Below, one piece after another: positions 8,249 to 19,731 of a DNA stretch of 64,000 nt (its first letter is position 1; every line of letters begins with the position of its first letter). Source of the DNA: Chloroflexota bacterium (GTDB lineage: Bacteria > Chloroflexota > Anaerolineae > B4-G1 > DUEL01); contig JADBJJ010000029.1 of the NCBI GenBank assembly GCA_014874475.1, positions 1-64,000 on the forward strand, written 5' to 3'. Both the position numbers and the translations under genes were made by a program. The notes under the pieces are model-generated. The model saw only the letters and a program-made list of their open reading frames with translations, was not told the DNA's origin and ran no database searches.

Positions 8249-8851
8249 TCACTTATCCCGCATCGACACCGCCTCTACAGCCCGGCGGGTCTTCTCCAGG
8301 CGCTCTATTTCCGCCTCGTCCAGCGGCCCCAGCCGCATCACCCAGGCATCTTCTCCGTCCCGGTAGTAGCCTCGCTGAATACCTACCACCCGGAAGCCCA
8401 GGTCAGTGTAGAGTTGCTGAGCAATCCGATTGGATACGCGGACCTCCAGGGTGACAAACCGGATACGGTTTCGCAGTGCTTGCTGGATAGCCATCAGGAG
8501 GATATACTTTCCCAGTCCCCGACCGCGCCACTCTGGGTGAACAGCGATAGTGGTGATGTGGGCTTCGCCAGGGACAAAGCGCATACCTACGTAGCCGATG
8601 ACCGGGGAACGTTCCCTCTGTCGCCTTCTCAGAAGCCGGTCCCACCAGGTCGCCGGGGATGGCTCTTGACACGGCTGCAGGACATAGAAAAGAGAGTCCG
8701 TCCCGTAGCGGATTTCATGCCGGTACGCGGATTCCGGCCACGGATTCGGGAAGGAGTGCCGCTCAATCTCCATCACCTCCGCAATGTCCTCTTCCCGCAT
8801 TGGTCGGAAGAGAAAGGGAAAGGATTCGGGTGAAGGAGCGGAAGCATTCAT
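8249..8851 (-). CDS. rimI: [Ribosomal protein bS18]-alanine N-acetyltransferase (GNAT)
   Basis: 200 aa with a GNAT fold. The acetyl-CoA-binding motif A is visible as ITTIAVHPEWRGRGLGKYIL, and motif B as RVSNRIAQQLYTDLGFRVVG. RimI acetylates the N-terminal Ala of S18 in E. coli. The assignment rests on the family motifs and on linkage to tsaB and tsaE, a widespread bacterial arrangement. The start overlaps the tsaB stop by 4 bases (ATGA), so the two are translationally coupled. It is longer than E. coli RimI because of an insert at residues 55-75 (PCQEPSPATWWDRLLRRRQR). Confidence 0.85.
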   Translation of the reverse strand: MNASAPSPESFPFLFRPMREEDIAEVMEIERHSFPNPWPESAYRHEIRYGTDSLFYVLQPCQEPSPATWWDRLLRRRQRERSPVIGYVGMRFVPGEAHITTIAVHPEWRGRGLGKYILLMAIQQALRNRIRFVTLEVRVSNRIAQQLYTDLGFRVVGIQRGYYRDGEDAWVMRLGPLDEAEIERLEKTRRAVEAVSMRDK

Positions 8852-9498
8852 GGCCAGTTGATATACAGCGGGGCCAGAGTGGCGGGGTCGTCTGTCTCCC
8901 CGCTGCGGACCCGTTCCCAGGCCAGTTCAGCCAGGAAGCCTGCCCGGCGCAGACAGCAGGCAGGAGGCAGGACGGTCACCCATTCGCCCAGTCCTCCTAT
9001 CAGATGGAATCCCTTCTCATCTATCTCGCCGCAGAGGAGAGTGGGCCGGGTGATGGAGGCCAGGAGGTCCTCCCAGGTAGTCAGGAAAAACCCCTCCCGC
9101 CGCCGCCAGCCGTTGCGCCAGCGATAGCGCGCGGCGCAGAGGCGGCCCCGTCCGGCCTGGATGACCGTGATCAGCGGATAGCGGCTCTGGCCCTGTGCGG
9201 CTGCCAGAATATCCAGTGTAGGAACACCGACCAGGGGAATTTGGAGGGCCAGGGCCAGCCCTTTGGCGATGGCCAGTCCGACCCGCAAGCCGGTGAAGGA
9301 GCCCGGCCCCAGTGCAACGGCGACCGCACGGAGCGCATCGGGCCCGAGCCGCAAGTCCTCCAGTGCAGCCACTATCCGGGGCATCAGTTGCGTCGTATGC
9401 TGGCGGCCTGCCTCCCAGGTAGTCTCGTAGCGAAGGACGCGTCCGTCGTGGAGGGCCAGACTGGCAAAACGGGTAGCGGTATCCAGGGCCAGGAGCAT
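8848..9498 (-). CDS. tsaB: tRNA threonylcarbamoyladenosine (t6A) biosynthesis protein TsaB
   Basis: 216 aa, ASKHA-fold partner of TsaD in transfer of threonylcarbamoyl to A37 of ANN-decoding tRNAs. The start MLLALDTATRFASLAL is typical, followed by family signatures HTTQLMPRI and LGPGSFTGLRVGLAIAKGLA. The start at 9498 follows GGAGGATGAG, where the TGA is the tsaE stop. This gives a tsaE-tsaB-rimI unit with almost no spacing. TsaD was not found in the window. Confidence 0.9.
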   Translation of the reverse strand: MLLALDTATRFASLALHDGRVLRYETTWEAGRQHTTQLMPRIVAALEDLRLGPDALRAVAVALGPGSFTGLRVGLAIAKGLALALQIPLVGVPTLDILAAAQGQSRYPLITVIQAGRGRLCAARYRWRNGWRRREGFFLTTWEDLLASITRPTLLCGEIDEKGFHLIGGLGEWVTVLPPACCLRRAGFLAELAWERVRSGETDDPATLAPLYINWP

Positions 9499-9499
9499 C

Positions 9500-10006
9500 T
9501 CATCCTCCAAAGATCGCCCGACGCAGCGACCGAAGGAGGGGGAAGTAGACGTCCCCCTGGGCGGTGAAGAGCAACCGCCGCCGGTCCCCATTGGCGAAAT
9601 CCAAACGAACCCACAGTCGCTGAGAGGGCAAAATGGCCGTGGCCCGCTCCGGCCATTCTATGATGACCACCGTGTCCGCGTCCCCCAACCAATCCTCCAG
9701 CCCCAGACTCCTGGCTTCCTGAGGGTCCTCAAGGCGGTAGAAGTCTACATGGAGTAGGCGCCGGGAGTCGGAGGCCCGATGGTGTTCCCGCACCAGTACG
9801 AAACTGGGGCTCAGCACCGGGGAAAGGGCGCCCCAGCCCGTACCGATGCCCTGAGCAAGGACCGTCTTGCCCACGCCCAGCGGCCCATCCAGACAAATAA
9901 CTTCCCCCCCGCGCAGCAGTTGTCCCAGCAGTGCCCCAACCCGGCGGGTTTGGTCTGCATCGCGAGAGAGTACTTCCAGCGAGTCCGGGCCCAGAATTGG
10001 AGTCAT
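9500..10006 (-). CDS. tsaE: tRNA t6A biosynthesis ATPase TsaE
   Basis: 168 aa ATPase required for the TsaBDE t6A-transferase cycle. The P-loop is GPLGVGKT (residues about 41-48), followed by the family segments SPSFVLVREH and HVDFYRLEDPQEARSLGLEDWL and the Walker-B-like VVIIEWPER. A promoter-like TTGCCC-17-TATAAT lies so close that the predicted transcript begins within a few bases of the ATG, and no ribosome-binding site precedes it. This looks like leaderless expression, unless the true start is further in. Confidence 0.9.
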   Translation of the reverse strand: MTPILGPDSLEVLSRDADQTRRVGALLGQLLRGGEVICLDGPLGVGKTVLAQGIGTGWGALSPVLSPSFVLVREHHRASDSRRLLHVDFYRLEDPQEARSLGLEDWLGDADTVVIIEWPERATAILPSQRLWVRLDFANGDRRRLLFTAQGDVYFPLLRSLRRAIFGG

Positions 10007-10014
10007 CGGAGCAG

Positions 10015-10043
10015 ATTATACAACGGTTGGGAGAGGGGGGCAA
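10015..10043 (-). promoter_or_regulatory. Putative sigma70 promoter for tsaE-tsaB-rimI
   Basis: On the minus strand TTGCCC (10038-10043) and a perfect TATAAT (10015-10020) are separated by 17 bases. The expected start of transcription is only about 2 bases before the tsaE ATG. Confidence 0.55.
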
Positions 10044-10266
10044 GAGGAGGGGCGGGCTTCAGCCTTCCCCTCTTTTCAGGACCCCTCAGGGCTCTTTGGA
10101 CCTCAGAGGAGCGGGATGAGCCCCCAGCCAAAGAGCTTCCCGCCTCCCTCCCCCCGATGGGGCCTGCAGAGTGAACCCAGAGGCCCCATCACGTTTTACG
10201 TTTTGTGTTTTACGTTGCCCGTTTCACTTTTAGCCTCCGCCCCCGGTATCTATCCCCCTCAATAAA
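10044..10266. other. Intergenic region between the rpoC terminator and the tsaE promoter
   Basis: No gene is seen. It includes a degenerate reiteration around 10189-10235 (CATCACGTTTTACGTTTTGTG and similar), one of the border repeats discussed in the findings. Confidence 0.45.
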
Positions 10267-10294
10267 AAGAGGCGACCGGGAAAGGTCGCCTCTT
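10267..10294 (-). terminator. Rho-independent terminator of rpoC
   Basis: A perfect 11-bp stem AAGAGGCGACC / GGTCGCCTCTT with a 6-base loop is followed on the minus strand by TTTTTATT. It lies about 20 bases after the rpoC stop. Confidence 0.9.
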
Positions 10295-10313
10295 CTCTCG
10301 TCCTGGCCTGACC

Positions 10314-14756
<4,443 letters not shown>

Positions 14757-14877
14757 AAACCCCCTCCGATCCCCCTTACATTGCCAGGGACAAACACAAA
14801 CAAAGCGCTTGAGCCCCTGTCTCAGCGCTTGACGAAGATGGTCACAAGTTTACCGGCACCTGCTGAAAGGTGGAAGT

Positions 14878-14905
14878 ATTATAAACTCTTTTGAAGTTTT
14901 GTCAA
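14878..14905 (-). promoter_or_regulatory. Consensus sigma70 promoter of rpoC
   Basis: On the minus strand a perfect TTGACA (14900-14905) and a perfect TATAAT (14878-14883) are separated by 16 bases. The predicted leader to the rpoC ATG is about 115 bases and contains two AAGCGCT copies. This indicates transcription of rpoC independent of any upstream gene. Confidence 0.85.
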
Positions 14906-15091
14906 GTAGAACGCGCGAACGGTGCACGCATGATGGGTCAGTGCGTTGATCGGCAGGTCCTTCCCGGTGCAAGGGGGTTATCAACCCGGAGAGTCGTACC
15001 GACTCCGCTCTTTCACAGAGATCCCTCCCCCTAACCCGCCATCTGGCGCACCCTGCCTGGCAAATCGTGATATCCCCGTGAGAAAGAGCGT

Positions 15092-15120
15092 TTATGGCGA
15101 CGGCTTCGCCGCCGCCATAA
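15092..15120 (-). terminator. Hairpin after the sulfur operon
   Basis: TTATGGCGACGGC-TTC-GCCGCCGCCATAA forms a 13-bp stem with one mismatch, 23 bases after the last gene of the operon. On the minus strand no strong U-tract follows, so termination strength is uncertain. Confidence 0.5.
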
Positions 15121-15142
15121 AAACGGATCGCAGAGGAAGCGC

Positions 15143-15457
15143 TTACGGCAGGACAACCCGGGCACCGGGCGGCGGCGCGTGCTCCCGAATCCATCCCTCA
15201 AACCACTCCCGGTCCAGCACTTGGATCAGCAGCGCCGCCCGATCGCTGCGCTGGTTGAGAATGTGGCGCAGTTCGGTAATCTTCTGGTAACACTCCTCAA
15301 AGGCCTGCTCTATCTCAGCCGAGGTAAGTTCCCCGGCTTTCCACTTCTCCATCCGCCGACACATCGGCTCCATCAACTGGCGCCAGCGATACTCCCGATA
15401 ATCCGCCACCAGCCGATCTTCCCACCATTGAGTGGATGAGGACTCGCGCGGGTCCAT
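15143..15457 (-). CDS. Conserved-looking small protein of unknown function, last gene of the sulfur operon
   Basis: 104 aa, no recognised family. The start MDPRESSSTQWWEDRL is chosen because GGGAGGTAC lies 6 bases before it. The protein is charged and rich in Trp/Glu/Arg, predicted mainly helical and cytoplasmic, with two Cys (one in MEPMCRRMEKW, one in FEECYQKI). There is no signal peptide or membrane segment. It follows the DsrK-like gene by 54 bases on the same strand and precedes the hairpin at 15092, so it is probably co-transcribed with the TusA/DsrE/DsrMK-like genes. A role in that pathway is guilt by association only. Confidence 0.65.
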   Translation of the reverse strand: MDPRESSSTQWWEDRLVADYREYRWRQLMEPMCRRMEKWKAGELTSAEIEQAFEECYQKITELRHILNQRSDRAALLIQVLDREWFEGWIREHAPPPGARVVLP

Positions 15458-15511
15458 TTTGTACCTCCCTGATTCCGAAGGACCAGGCACTTTTTGAAAC
15501 GCCTGGCTCTC

Positions 15512-16762
15512 TCATCTCACTATCAGCGCGTCGGCGATCAGGTCCACCGCGCCCTTGATTTCCACGCCCAAACCGTAGCGCTCGCTCAGGTCTGCCAGTT
15601 GCGTCTTACAGTTCTCGCAGGTGGTGACCACCCACCGGGCACCAGTGCGCTGAATCTGTTCCACTTTGGGCCGCCCGGCCTTCATCCGGACCTCCAACAT
15701 GTCCGGCTCGGCGATCATCCCGCCGCCCCCGCCGCAGCACCAGTTCAGTTCCCGGTTGGGCGTCAGTTCCTGAAAGTCAGTGGCGACCGCGCGGATAAGC
15801 ATGCGCGGCTCCTCATAGATGCCCGCGTTTCGGCCCAGGTTGCAGGGATCGTGATAGGTCATCGGTACATCAAAAGCGCCAGGCTGGACCTGGATGCGTC
15901 CCTCCTGGAGATACGAGGCGACCAGTTGGACAACGCTGACCCGCTGAATGCCCACCAACTCTTCCCCGAACCAGTGGTCCCAGAAGTTCAGCAGGGTCCG
16001 GGTGGCGTGGCCGCACTCCGCGTAGGCGATGACCTGCACGCCCAGCCGTCGGGCCTCTTCCACAATCCAGTGGGCCGCCTGTTTGGCCTTCTCTATATCG
16101 CCGACGAAGAAGGAATGGTTGGTGGCGGTGAACATGCTCAACGTCCAGGACTCCTTCGCGGCATGGAAGATTTTGGCCAGGGGGATAATGGCGTGCTCGC
16201 CCACGACGGGGACATAGAGGACGCGCGCCGGTTCGTCCACCGGGATGCGCAGGTCGGGGACGCCCCATTCCTGACGGATGCGCTCTGCCAGTTCCCGGAC
16301 CTGGTCCACAAAGAACTCCTTGAGGGCGTCTATGATTTCCCCTTTGCTGACCTCAGCGTTGCCGATTTCAGCGACCATCTCCATCCCCATCCCCTCCTGG
16401 CCCAGGGCGTAGCGGCCCACATTCACCATCAGCGCCGTATCCAGGTCAAAGGGGCAGAAGACGGAGCACCGTCGGCAGCCAGTGCACTCCCAGAGTGCCT
16501 TCCGGAGTTCTGCCACCATTTGCTCGCTGGCCATACCGGTCTCCCGGTACCAGCCCAGGAGCCCCTTCCGACCGTTGCCGCCCTGCTGGAGCAGTTTCTT
16601 GACCAGCATCATCCGATAGGCCGGGATGTGGGCCGGATGGCCAGAGGTAACGTAGAAGTGGCAGGCGTCTATACAAGCCCCGCAGCGGACGCAAATGTCC
16701 TGGTAGTACTGAAGCGGGCGAGTGATGCGCTGACGAAGCGTGTCCAGGAATTTGGTCAACAT
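15512..16762 (-). CDS. DsrK/HdrD-like iron-sulfur oxidoreductase
   Basis: 416 aa cytoplasmic Fe-S protein. Two [4Fe-4S] ferredoxin motifs lie at the N-terminus (Cys24/27/30/34 and Cys93/96/99/103). Two CCG-type domains follow, the second with PCNLGRN, NWCCGGGGG and TCENCKTQL, as in HdrD, DsrK and TmcB, which form a noncubane cluster for disulfide chemistry. In DsrMK-type complexes this subunit exchanges electrons between the membrane quinone pool and a cytoplasmic disulfide or trisulfide. The membrane partner ends 10 bases upstream. GGAGG precedes the ATG. The natural substrate is not known; linkage to TusA and a DsrE-like protein points to a sulfur-carrier-bound persulfide or disulfide. Confidence 0.85.
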   Translation of the reverse strand: MLTKFLDTLRQRITRPLQYYQDICVRCGACIDACHFYVTSGHPAHIPAYRMMLVKKLLQQGGNGRKGLLGWYRETGMASEQMVAELRKALWECTGCRRCSVFCPFDLDTALMVNVGRYALGQEGMGMEMVAEIGNAEVSKGEIIDALKEFFVDQVRELAERIRQEWGVPDLRIPVDEPARVLYVPVVGEHAIIPLAKIFHAAKESWTLSMFTATNHSFFVGDIEKAKQAAHWIVEEARRLGVQVIAYAECGHATRTLLNFWDHWFGEELVGIQRVSVVQLVASYLQEGRIQVQPGAFDVPMTYHDPCNLGRNAGIYEEPRMLIRAVATDFQELTPNRELNWCCGGGGGMIAEPDMLEVRMKAGRPKVEQIQRTGARWVVTTCENCKTQLADLSERYGLGVEIKGAVDLIADALIVR

Positions 16763-16772
16763 CGCGTCCTCC

Positions 16773-17486
16773 TTAACTCCGGGCGACCATCTTGGAGAGC
16801 ACCGAGCCGATGATGTGGCTCAGTTTGCCAAAGGGAAAGTAGACCATCAGCACTTGGACCAGGGCAAAGTGCCAGATGAAAGCGGGCCCCGCGCTCTCAG
16901 GGACCGGCTGCCAGCGGAAGGAAGCCAGTCCGGCGAAAAAGCGATGCAGTTCCTCCACCTCCACCGTCCGCAGGAGGCGCATGTGGAAGCCGGTCAGGGC
17001 AATGCTGATGAGCAGGAGGAGAACGAAGAAGTCTTCCGGGACGGAGAGCCACTTGACTGCGCCGCTCCAGCGGCGGGCCAGCAGGTAGAAGAGGGGGATA
17101 GTGAAGAGCGTCCCGGCGATCGTCCCGGCGACAGCGGAGAAGGTATGCTGTTGCTCCTTGCCCCAGTTCAGTAGTTTCCACAGGAAGTAGAAGTCGGTGA
17201 AGGCCCGCACGTGGCCGACGAGAACGAAGAGGAGCCCCAGATGCATAATGAAGCCGCCGGCCCAGAGGAGCGGGTTCACCCGCAAGAGCCCCTTTAGGGT
17301 GAACATATCCACCAGAGCATCCAGCAGGCGGCCCAGTCGGCTCTGGGGACGGGGGAACAGGGAGAAGCGAGCCGGCGCCAGCTTTTTCTGCCACCACCGG
17401 TAGACTCGGTATGCCAGCCCGCCGAAGAAGACAGCGACAGCAATATAGGGGAAGACATAATAGAACAGAAAGGCTATGGTTGCCAT
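16773..17486 (-). CDS. DsrM/NarI-like membrane cytochrome b subunit
   Basis: 237 aa with about five hydrophobic segments (residues 3-23, 75-100, 120-150, 165-190, 205-230). His residues in MHLGLLFVLVGH, QQHTFSAV, TGFHMRLL and FIWHFALVQ could ligate b haems as in the NarI/DsrM family. The predicted role is quinone-linked electron transfer to the DsrK-like subunit encoded next. The start MATIAFLFYY is chosen from GGAGGTG upstream. In-frame residues further upstream are not membrane-like. Confidence 0.82.
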   Translation of the reverse strand: MATIAFLFYYVFPYIAVAVFFGGLAYRVYRWWQKKLAPARFSLFPRPQSRLGRLLDALVDMFTLKGLLRVNPLLWAGGFIMHLGLLFVLVGHVRAFTDFYFLWKLLNWGKEQQHTFSAVAGTIAGTLFTIPLFYLLARRWSGAVKWLSVPEDFFVLLLLISIALTGFHMRLLRTVEVEELHRFFAGLASFRWQPVPESAGPAFIWHFALVQVLMVYFPFGKLSHIIGSVLSKMVARS

Positions 17487-17713
17487 CGGCACCTCCGCTC
17501 GTAGCGCAAGATTTGGCGGCTTCGCCAGGGATTCCAGCAATAGCCTGCGGGGAGATTTGCCCCCTCCCCGCGCTGCGAAGTGGCTGCATGGAGAGGACGG
17601 GGGAGGGGCGAGACCCTAAGGTTTCGGCGGCGGCTTGCCGGAGTCACCTTTCAAGGTGCAACATCTTGCGCCAAGACACAAGACCTCTCTTGCGTTACGC
17701 TCAATTTGGGGGG
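17487..17713 (-). other. Intergenic region inside the sulfur operon
   Basis: A 227-base gap between tusA and the membrane cytochrome gene. It contains an imperfect GC-rich hairpin near 17541-17612 (CCCCTCCCC...GGGAGGGGC) and no convincing reading frame. It may modulate expression of the downstream DsrMK-like pair relative to TusA/DsrE. Confidence 0.35.
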
Positions 17714-17953
17714 TTACTTCACCCGGCGAATCCAGAACTTGAAGACGCCGTCGCCCTTCTCCATTCCGACCAGTTCGTTACCGGTGCTCTTACACCATGC
17801 CTGGATGTCGGCCACGGAGCCAGGGTCAGTCGCCAGCACTTCCAGAACACCGCCCACGGAGATGTTCTTGATTTCCTGGCTGGTCTTGACGACCGGCATA
17901 GGGCACTTCAGCCCACGGGCATCCAGCGTCTTCTCGGGAGTGTAATCTGCCAT
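17714..17953 (-). CDS. tusA: TusA-family sulfur carrier protein
   Basis: 79 aa, the usual family length. It has LDARGLKCPMPVV with the persulfide-carrying Cys17 in the CPxP motif. TusA passes sulfane sulfur between enzymes in the cytoplasm. AAGGAGG lies 6 bases before the ATG. A second Cys is at position 54. Its neighbour upstream is a DsrE-like protein, the usual partner of TusA. Confidence 0.93.
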   Translation of the reverse strand: MADYTPEKTLDARGLKCPMPVVKTSQEIKNISVGGVLEVLATDPGSVADIQAWCKSTGNELVGMEKGDGVFKFWIRRVK

Positions 17954-17983
17954 CTCTGCCTCCTTGTATGATTGTGTACTGGC

Positions 17984-18469
17984 CTAAATAAACAACGTGA
18001 TGTGAGATTGGTTTGCTTCGGCAATGTAGGTCGCCGCGCCGACGACGTCGGTGACCTCGTCAATCAGGTCCTCCCGGCGGATGCCCATAACCTCCATACT
18101 CATTTGGCAGGCCAGGAGTTTGACCCCCAGGTCAATCGCCATCTGGCGCAGTTCTGGAAGGGTAGTCACATTCTGCTGCTTCATCATCTTCTTGAACATC
18201 CAGCGGCCCATCCCGCCCATGTTCAATTTGCTGGGGCCTATGCGGTCAATGTCCTTGAAGAAGAGGCTCAGCATCCTCTGGAAGAGAGTCTGCCCGGTGG
18301 AGACTCGTTTTTTGATGGCCTGGAGACCCCAGAAAGTAAAGAACATAGTGGTCTCAATGCCGCTGGCGGCGGCGGTGGTGGCAATAATGAAGGCCGCCAT
18401 TACCTTGTCCATATCGCCGCTGAAGACAACGATGGACGCTTTTCGGGCTTCGTGTTCGTGCTCGTTCAT
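17984..18469 (-). CDS. DsrE2-like sulfurtransferase/peroxiredoxin-family protein
   Basis: 161 aa, DsrE/F-like fold (KASIVVFSGDMDKVMAAFIIA at the N-terminus, MFFTFWGLQAI in the middle). A single candidate sulfur-binding residue, Cys121, sits in LLACQMSMEVMGI, the position of the active Cys in DsrE2-type proteins. A basic, Met-rich segment (residues 80-100) may contact membrane or partner. It is predicted to accept or donate sulfane sulfur with the TusA encoded 30 bases downstream. AAGGAG precedes the ATG. Confidence 0.87.
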   Translation of the reverse strand: MNEHEHEARKASIVVFSGDMDKVMAAFIIATTAAASGIETTMFFTFWGLQAIKKRVSTGQTLFQRMLSLFFKDIDRIGPSKLNMGGMGRWMFKKMMKQQNVTTLPELRQMAIDLGVKLLACQMSMEVMGIRREDLIDEVTDVVGAATYIAEANQSHITLFI

Positions 18470-18529
18470 CGGACTCCTTTACAATGATAAAGTTTAAAAA
18501 GACGGGGCCACACGGGCCCCTGCTCTTCC

Positions 18530-18880
18530 CTATCGCCCCACGACGCTCATTTGCTCCGCCAGGCCGCTCCGCAGGGCCAGTTGGTCCCGCAACACATCCC
18601 GCAGCAGGTTCAGCGCCTGGATAACCCGTTCGTCGGCCAGGGCGTAATAGACCGCCGTCCCTTCCTGCTCGGCAGCGACCAGACCGCGCTCGCGCAGAAT
18701 CTTCAGGTGATGGGAAACGGTGGGTTGAGGCAATCCCAGGGTCTCTGCCAGGTCCGTCACCCGGCAGGGGCCTTCAGCAAGGGCATAGAGGAGCAGAATC
18801 CGCTTGGGGTCCGCCAATCCCTGGCAGACCTGCGCGTGCAGAAGGGCAATCTCTTGCTGGAGATCAAGGGTGATAGACAT
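18530..18880 (-). CDS. ArsR/SmtB-family transcriptional regulator, first gene of the sulfur operon
   Basis: 116 aa winged-helix repressor type. The HTH is visible as VTDLAETLGLPQPTVSHHLKILRERGLV and the wing as EQEGTAVYYAL. It has two Cys (19 and 39). The canonical ELCVCDL metal site is not present; the equivalent region reads AEGPCRVTDLA. The two Cys could instead sense sulfide or persulfide by forming a di- or trisulfide, as known for BigR/SqrR-type regulators; this is inference. Two palindromes between its promoter and ATG are candidate operators, consistent with autoregulation of the whole operon. Confidence 0.9.
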   Translation of the reverse strand: MSITLDLQQEIALLHAQVCQGLADPKRILLLYALAEGPCRVTDLAETLGLPQPTVSHHLKILRERGLVAAEQEGTAVYYALADERVIQALNLLRDVLRDQLALRSGLAEQMSVVGR

Positions 18881-18890
18881 ATGAATATGT
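18877..18890 (-). promoter_or_regulatory. Candidate ArsR operator 1 (overlaps the arsR start codon)
   Basis: Perfect inverted repeat ACATAT-GA-ATATGT overlapping the ATG. Its centre is about 23 bp, two helical turns, from the second palindrome. Confidence 0.5.
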
Positions 18891-18900
18891 TTCTATGCAA

Positions 18901-18912
18901 GTATTTAAATAC
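18901..18912 (-). promoter_or_regulatory. Candidate ArsR operator 2
   Basis: Perfect 12-bp palindrome GTATTTAAATAC at the expected transcription start, downstream of the -10 element. A bound dimer here would block initiation. Confidence 0.5.
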
Positions 18913-18919
18913 CTTTGAG

Positions 18920-18947
18920 ATTATACCACGAATCCGAAAAAGCGCAA
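18920..18947 (-). promoter_or_regulatory. Putative promoter of the sulfur operon
   Basis: TTGCGC (18942-18947) and a perfect TATAAT (18920-18925) with a 16-base spacer on the minus strand. It begins only about 14 bases beyond the stop of the upstream M50-like gene, and no terminator is seen between. Confidence 0.65.
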
Positions 18948-18960
18948 GGGGGAGTACTGC

Positions 18961-19704
18961 CTACCGGTACTCCACTCGCACTCCCTTCAGGTGACTCAGA
19001 GTCCGCTCCAGGAGAAGGATGAGGAGAAAGAAGGGGAGGTCTATCAGAACGGTCAGGGTGCAGGCAGCCGCCAGCCAGCGGAGGGTCGCGGAGAGGGGGA
19101 TGGCCAGCGCCGGGCCCATATCCAGCAGGAGCACCAGTCCGACCACCAGGGCGAAAAAGAGAGCCAGGACGGGCCAGGCCCGCATATCGGAGCGGCTGGG
19201 GAGCATTGTGTTGCTGATGGCGAAGGCCAGATAGATCCACACTCCGGCGTCAGGGGCATGGATCACCGATTTCAGGTGCGCCCAGGCCCCAGCCCAGTCC
19301 GCTCCGGCCAGCGCCGCCCCCACCAGCCCCAGCCCCAACCCCAGATAGCCGATGAGGACCAACGCCAGACAGCCGACCAGCAACGGCGCCAGGCCAATGA
19401 GCGCCGTGCGTACGGGCCCCGTCCGCTCCACCGGCACAAAGCCCAACTGGATGCGGTCTCCCTGGCGGACCGGCAGGACGGAGACTCTCCCCACCCGGGC
19501 ACCGACCAGACGGGCCGCCAGCGCGTGGCTCAGTTCGTGGAGGATGACCCCCGGCAGCAGGGGCAGCGCGTAGAGCCAGACCGCCACTTCCCGGTCGCCC
19601 ACCATCAGCAGGGCCACTCCTTGCAGGTGCTGGTGAACCCATCGCTCCAGCCGAAGCAAAGCCACCAGCGCCGCTGCAAACCACAGGAGAGCATAGATGT
19701 CCAT
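18961..19704 (-). CDS. M50-type membrane metalloprotease-like protein
   Basis: 247 aa, polytopic. The zinc-binding HExxH motif is present as HELSH in PGVILHELSHALAARLVGA at the end of a hydrophobic segment (about residues 55-75), as in site-2-protease-like M50 proteins. At least five further hydrophobic segments follow. A C-terminal NxxPxxxxDG-type third ligand motif was not recognised; SNTMLPSRSD is in roughly the right place. Proteolytic activity is therefore uncertain. The start MDIYALLWF is chosen as the first Met at the membrane segment. It follows the epimerase gene by 27 bases. Confidence 0.65.
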   Translation of the reverse strand: MDIYALLWFAAALVALLRLERWVHQHLQGVALLMVGDREVAVWLYALPLLPGVILHELSHALAARLVGARVGRVSVLPVRQGDRIQLGFVPVERTGPVRTALIGLAPLLVGCLALVLIGYLGLGLGLVGAALAGADWAGAWAHLKSVIHAPDAGVWIYLAFAISNTMLPSRSDMRAWPVLALFFALVVGLVLLLDMGPALAIPLSATLRWLAAACTLTVLIDLPFFLLILLLERTLSHLKGVRVEYR

Positions 19705-19731
19705 CTTGCTTGAGGATGGGCCGGGCACTTC

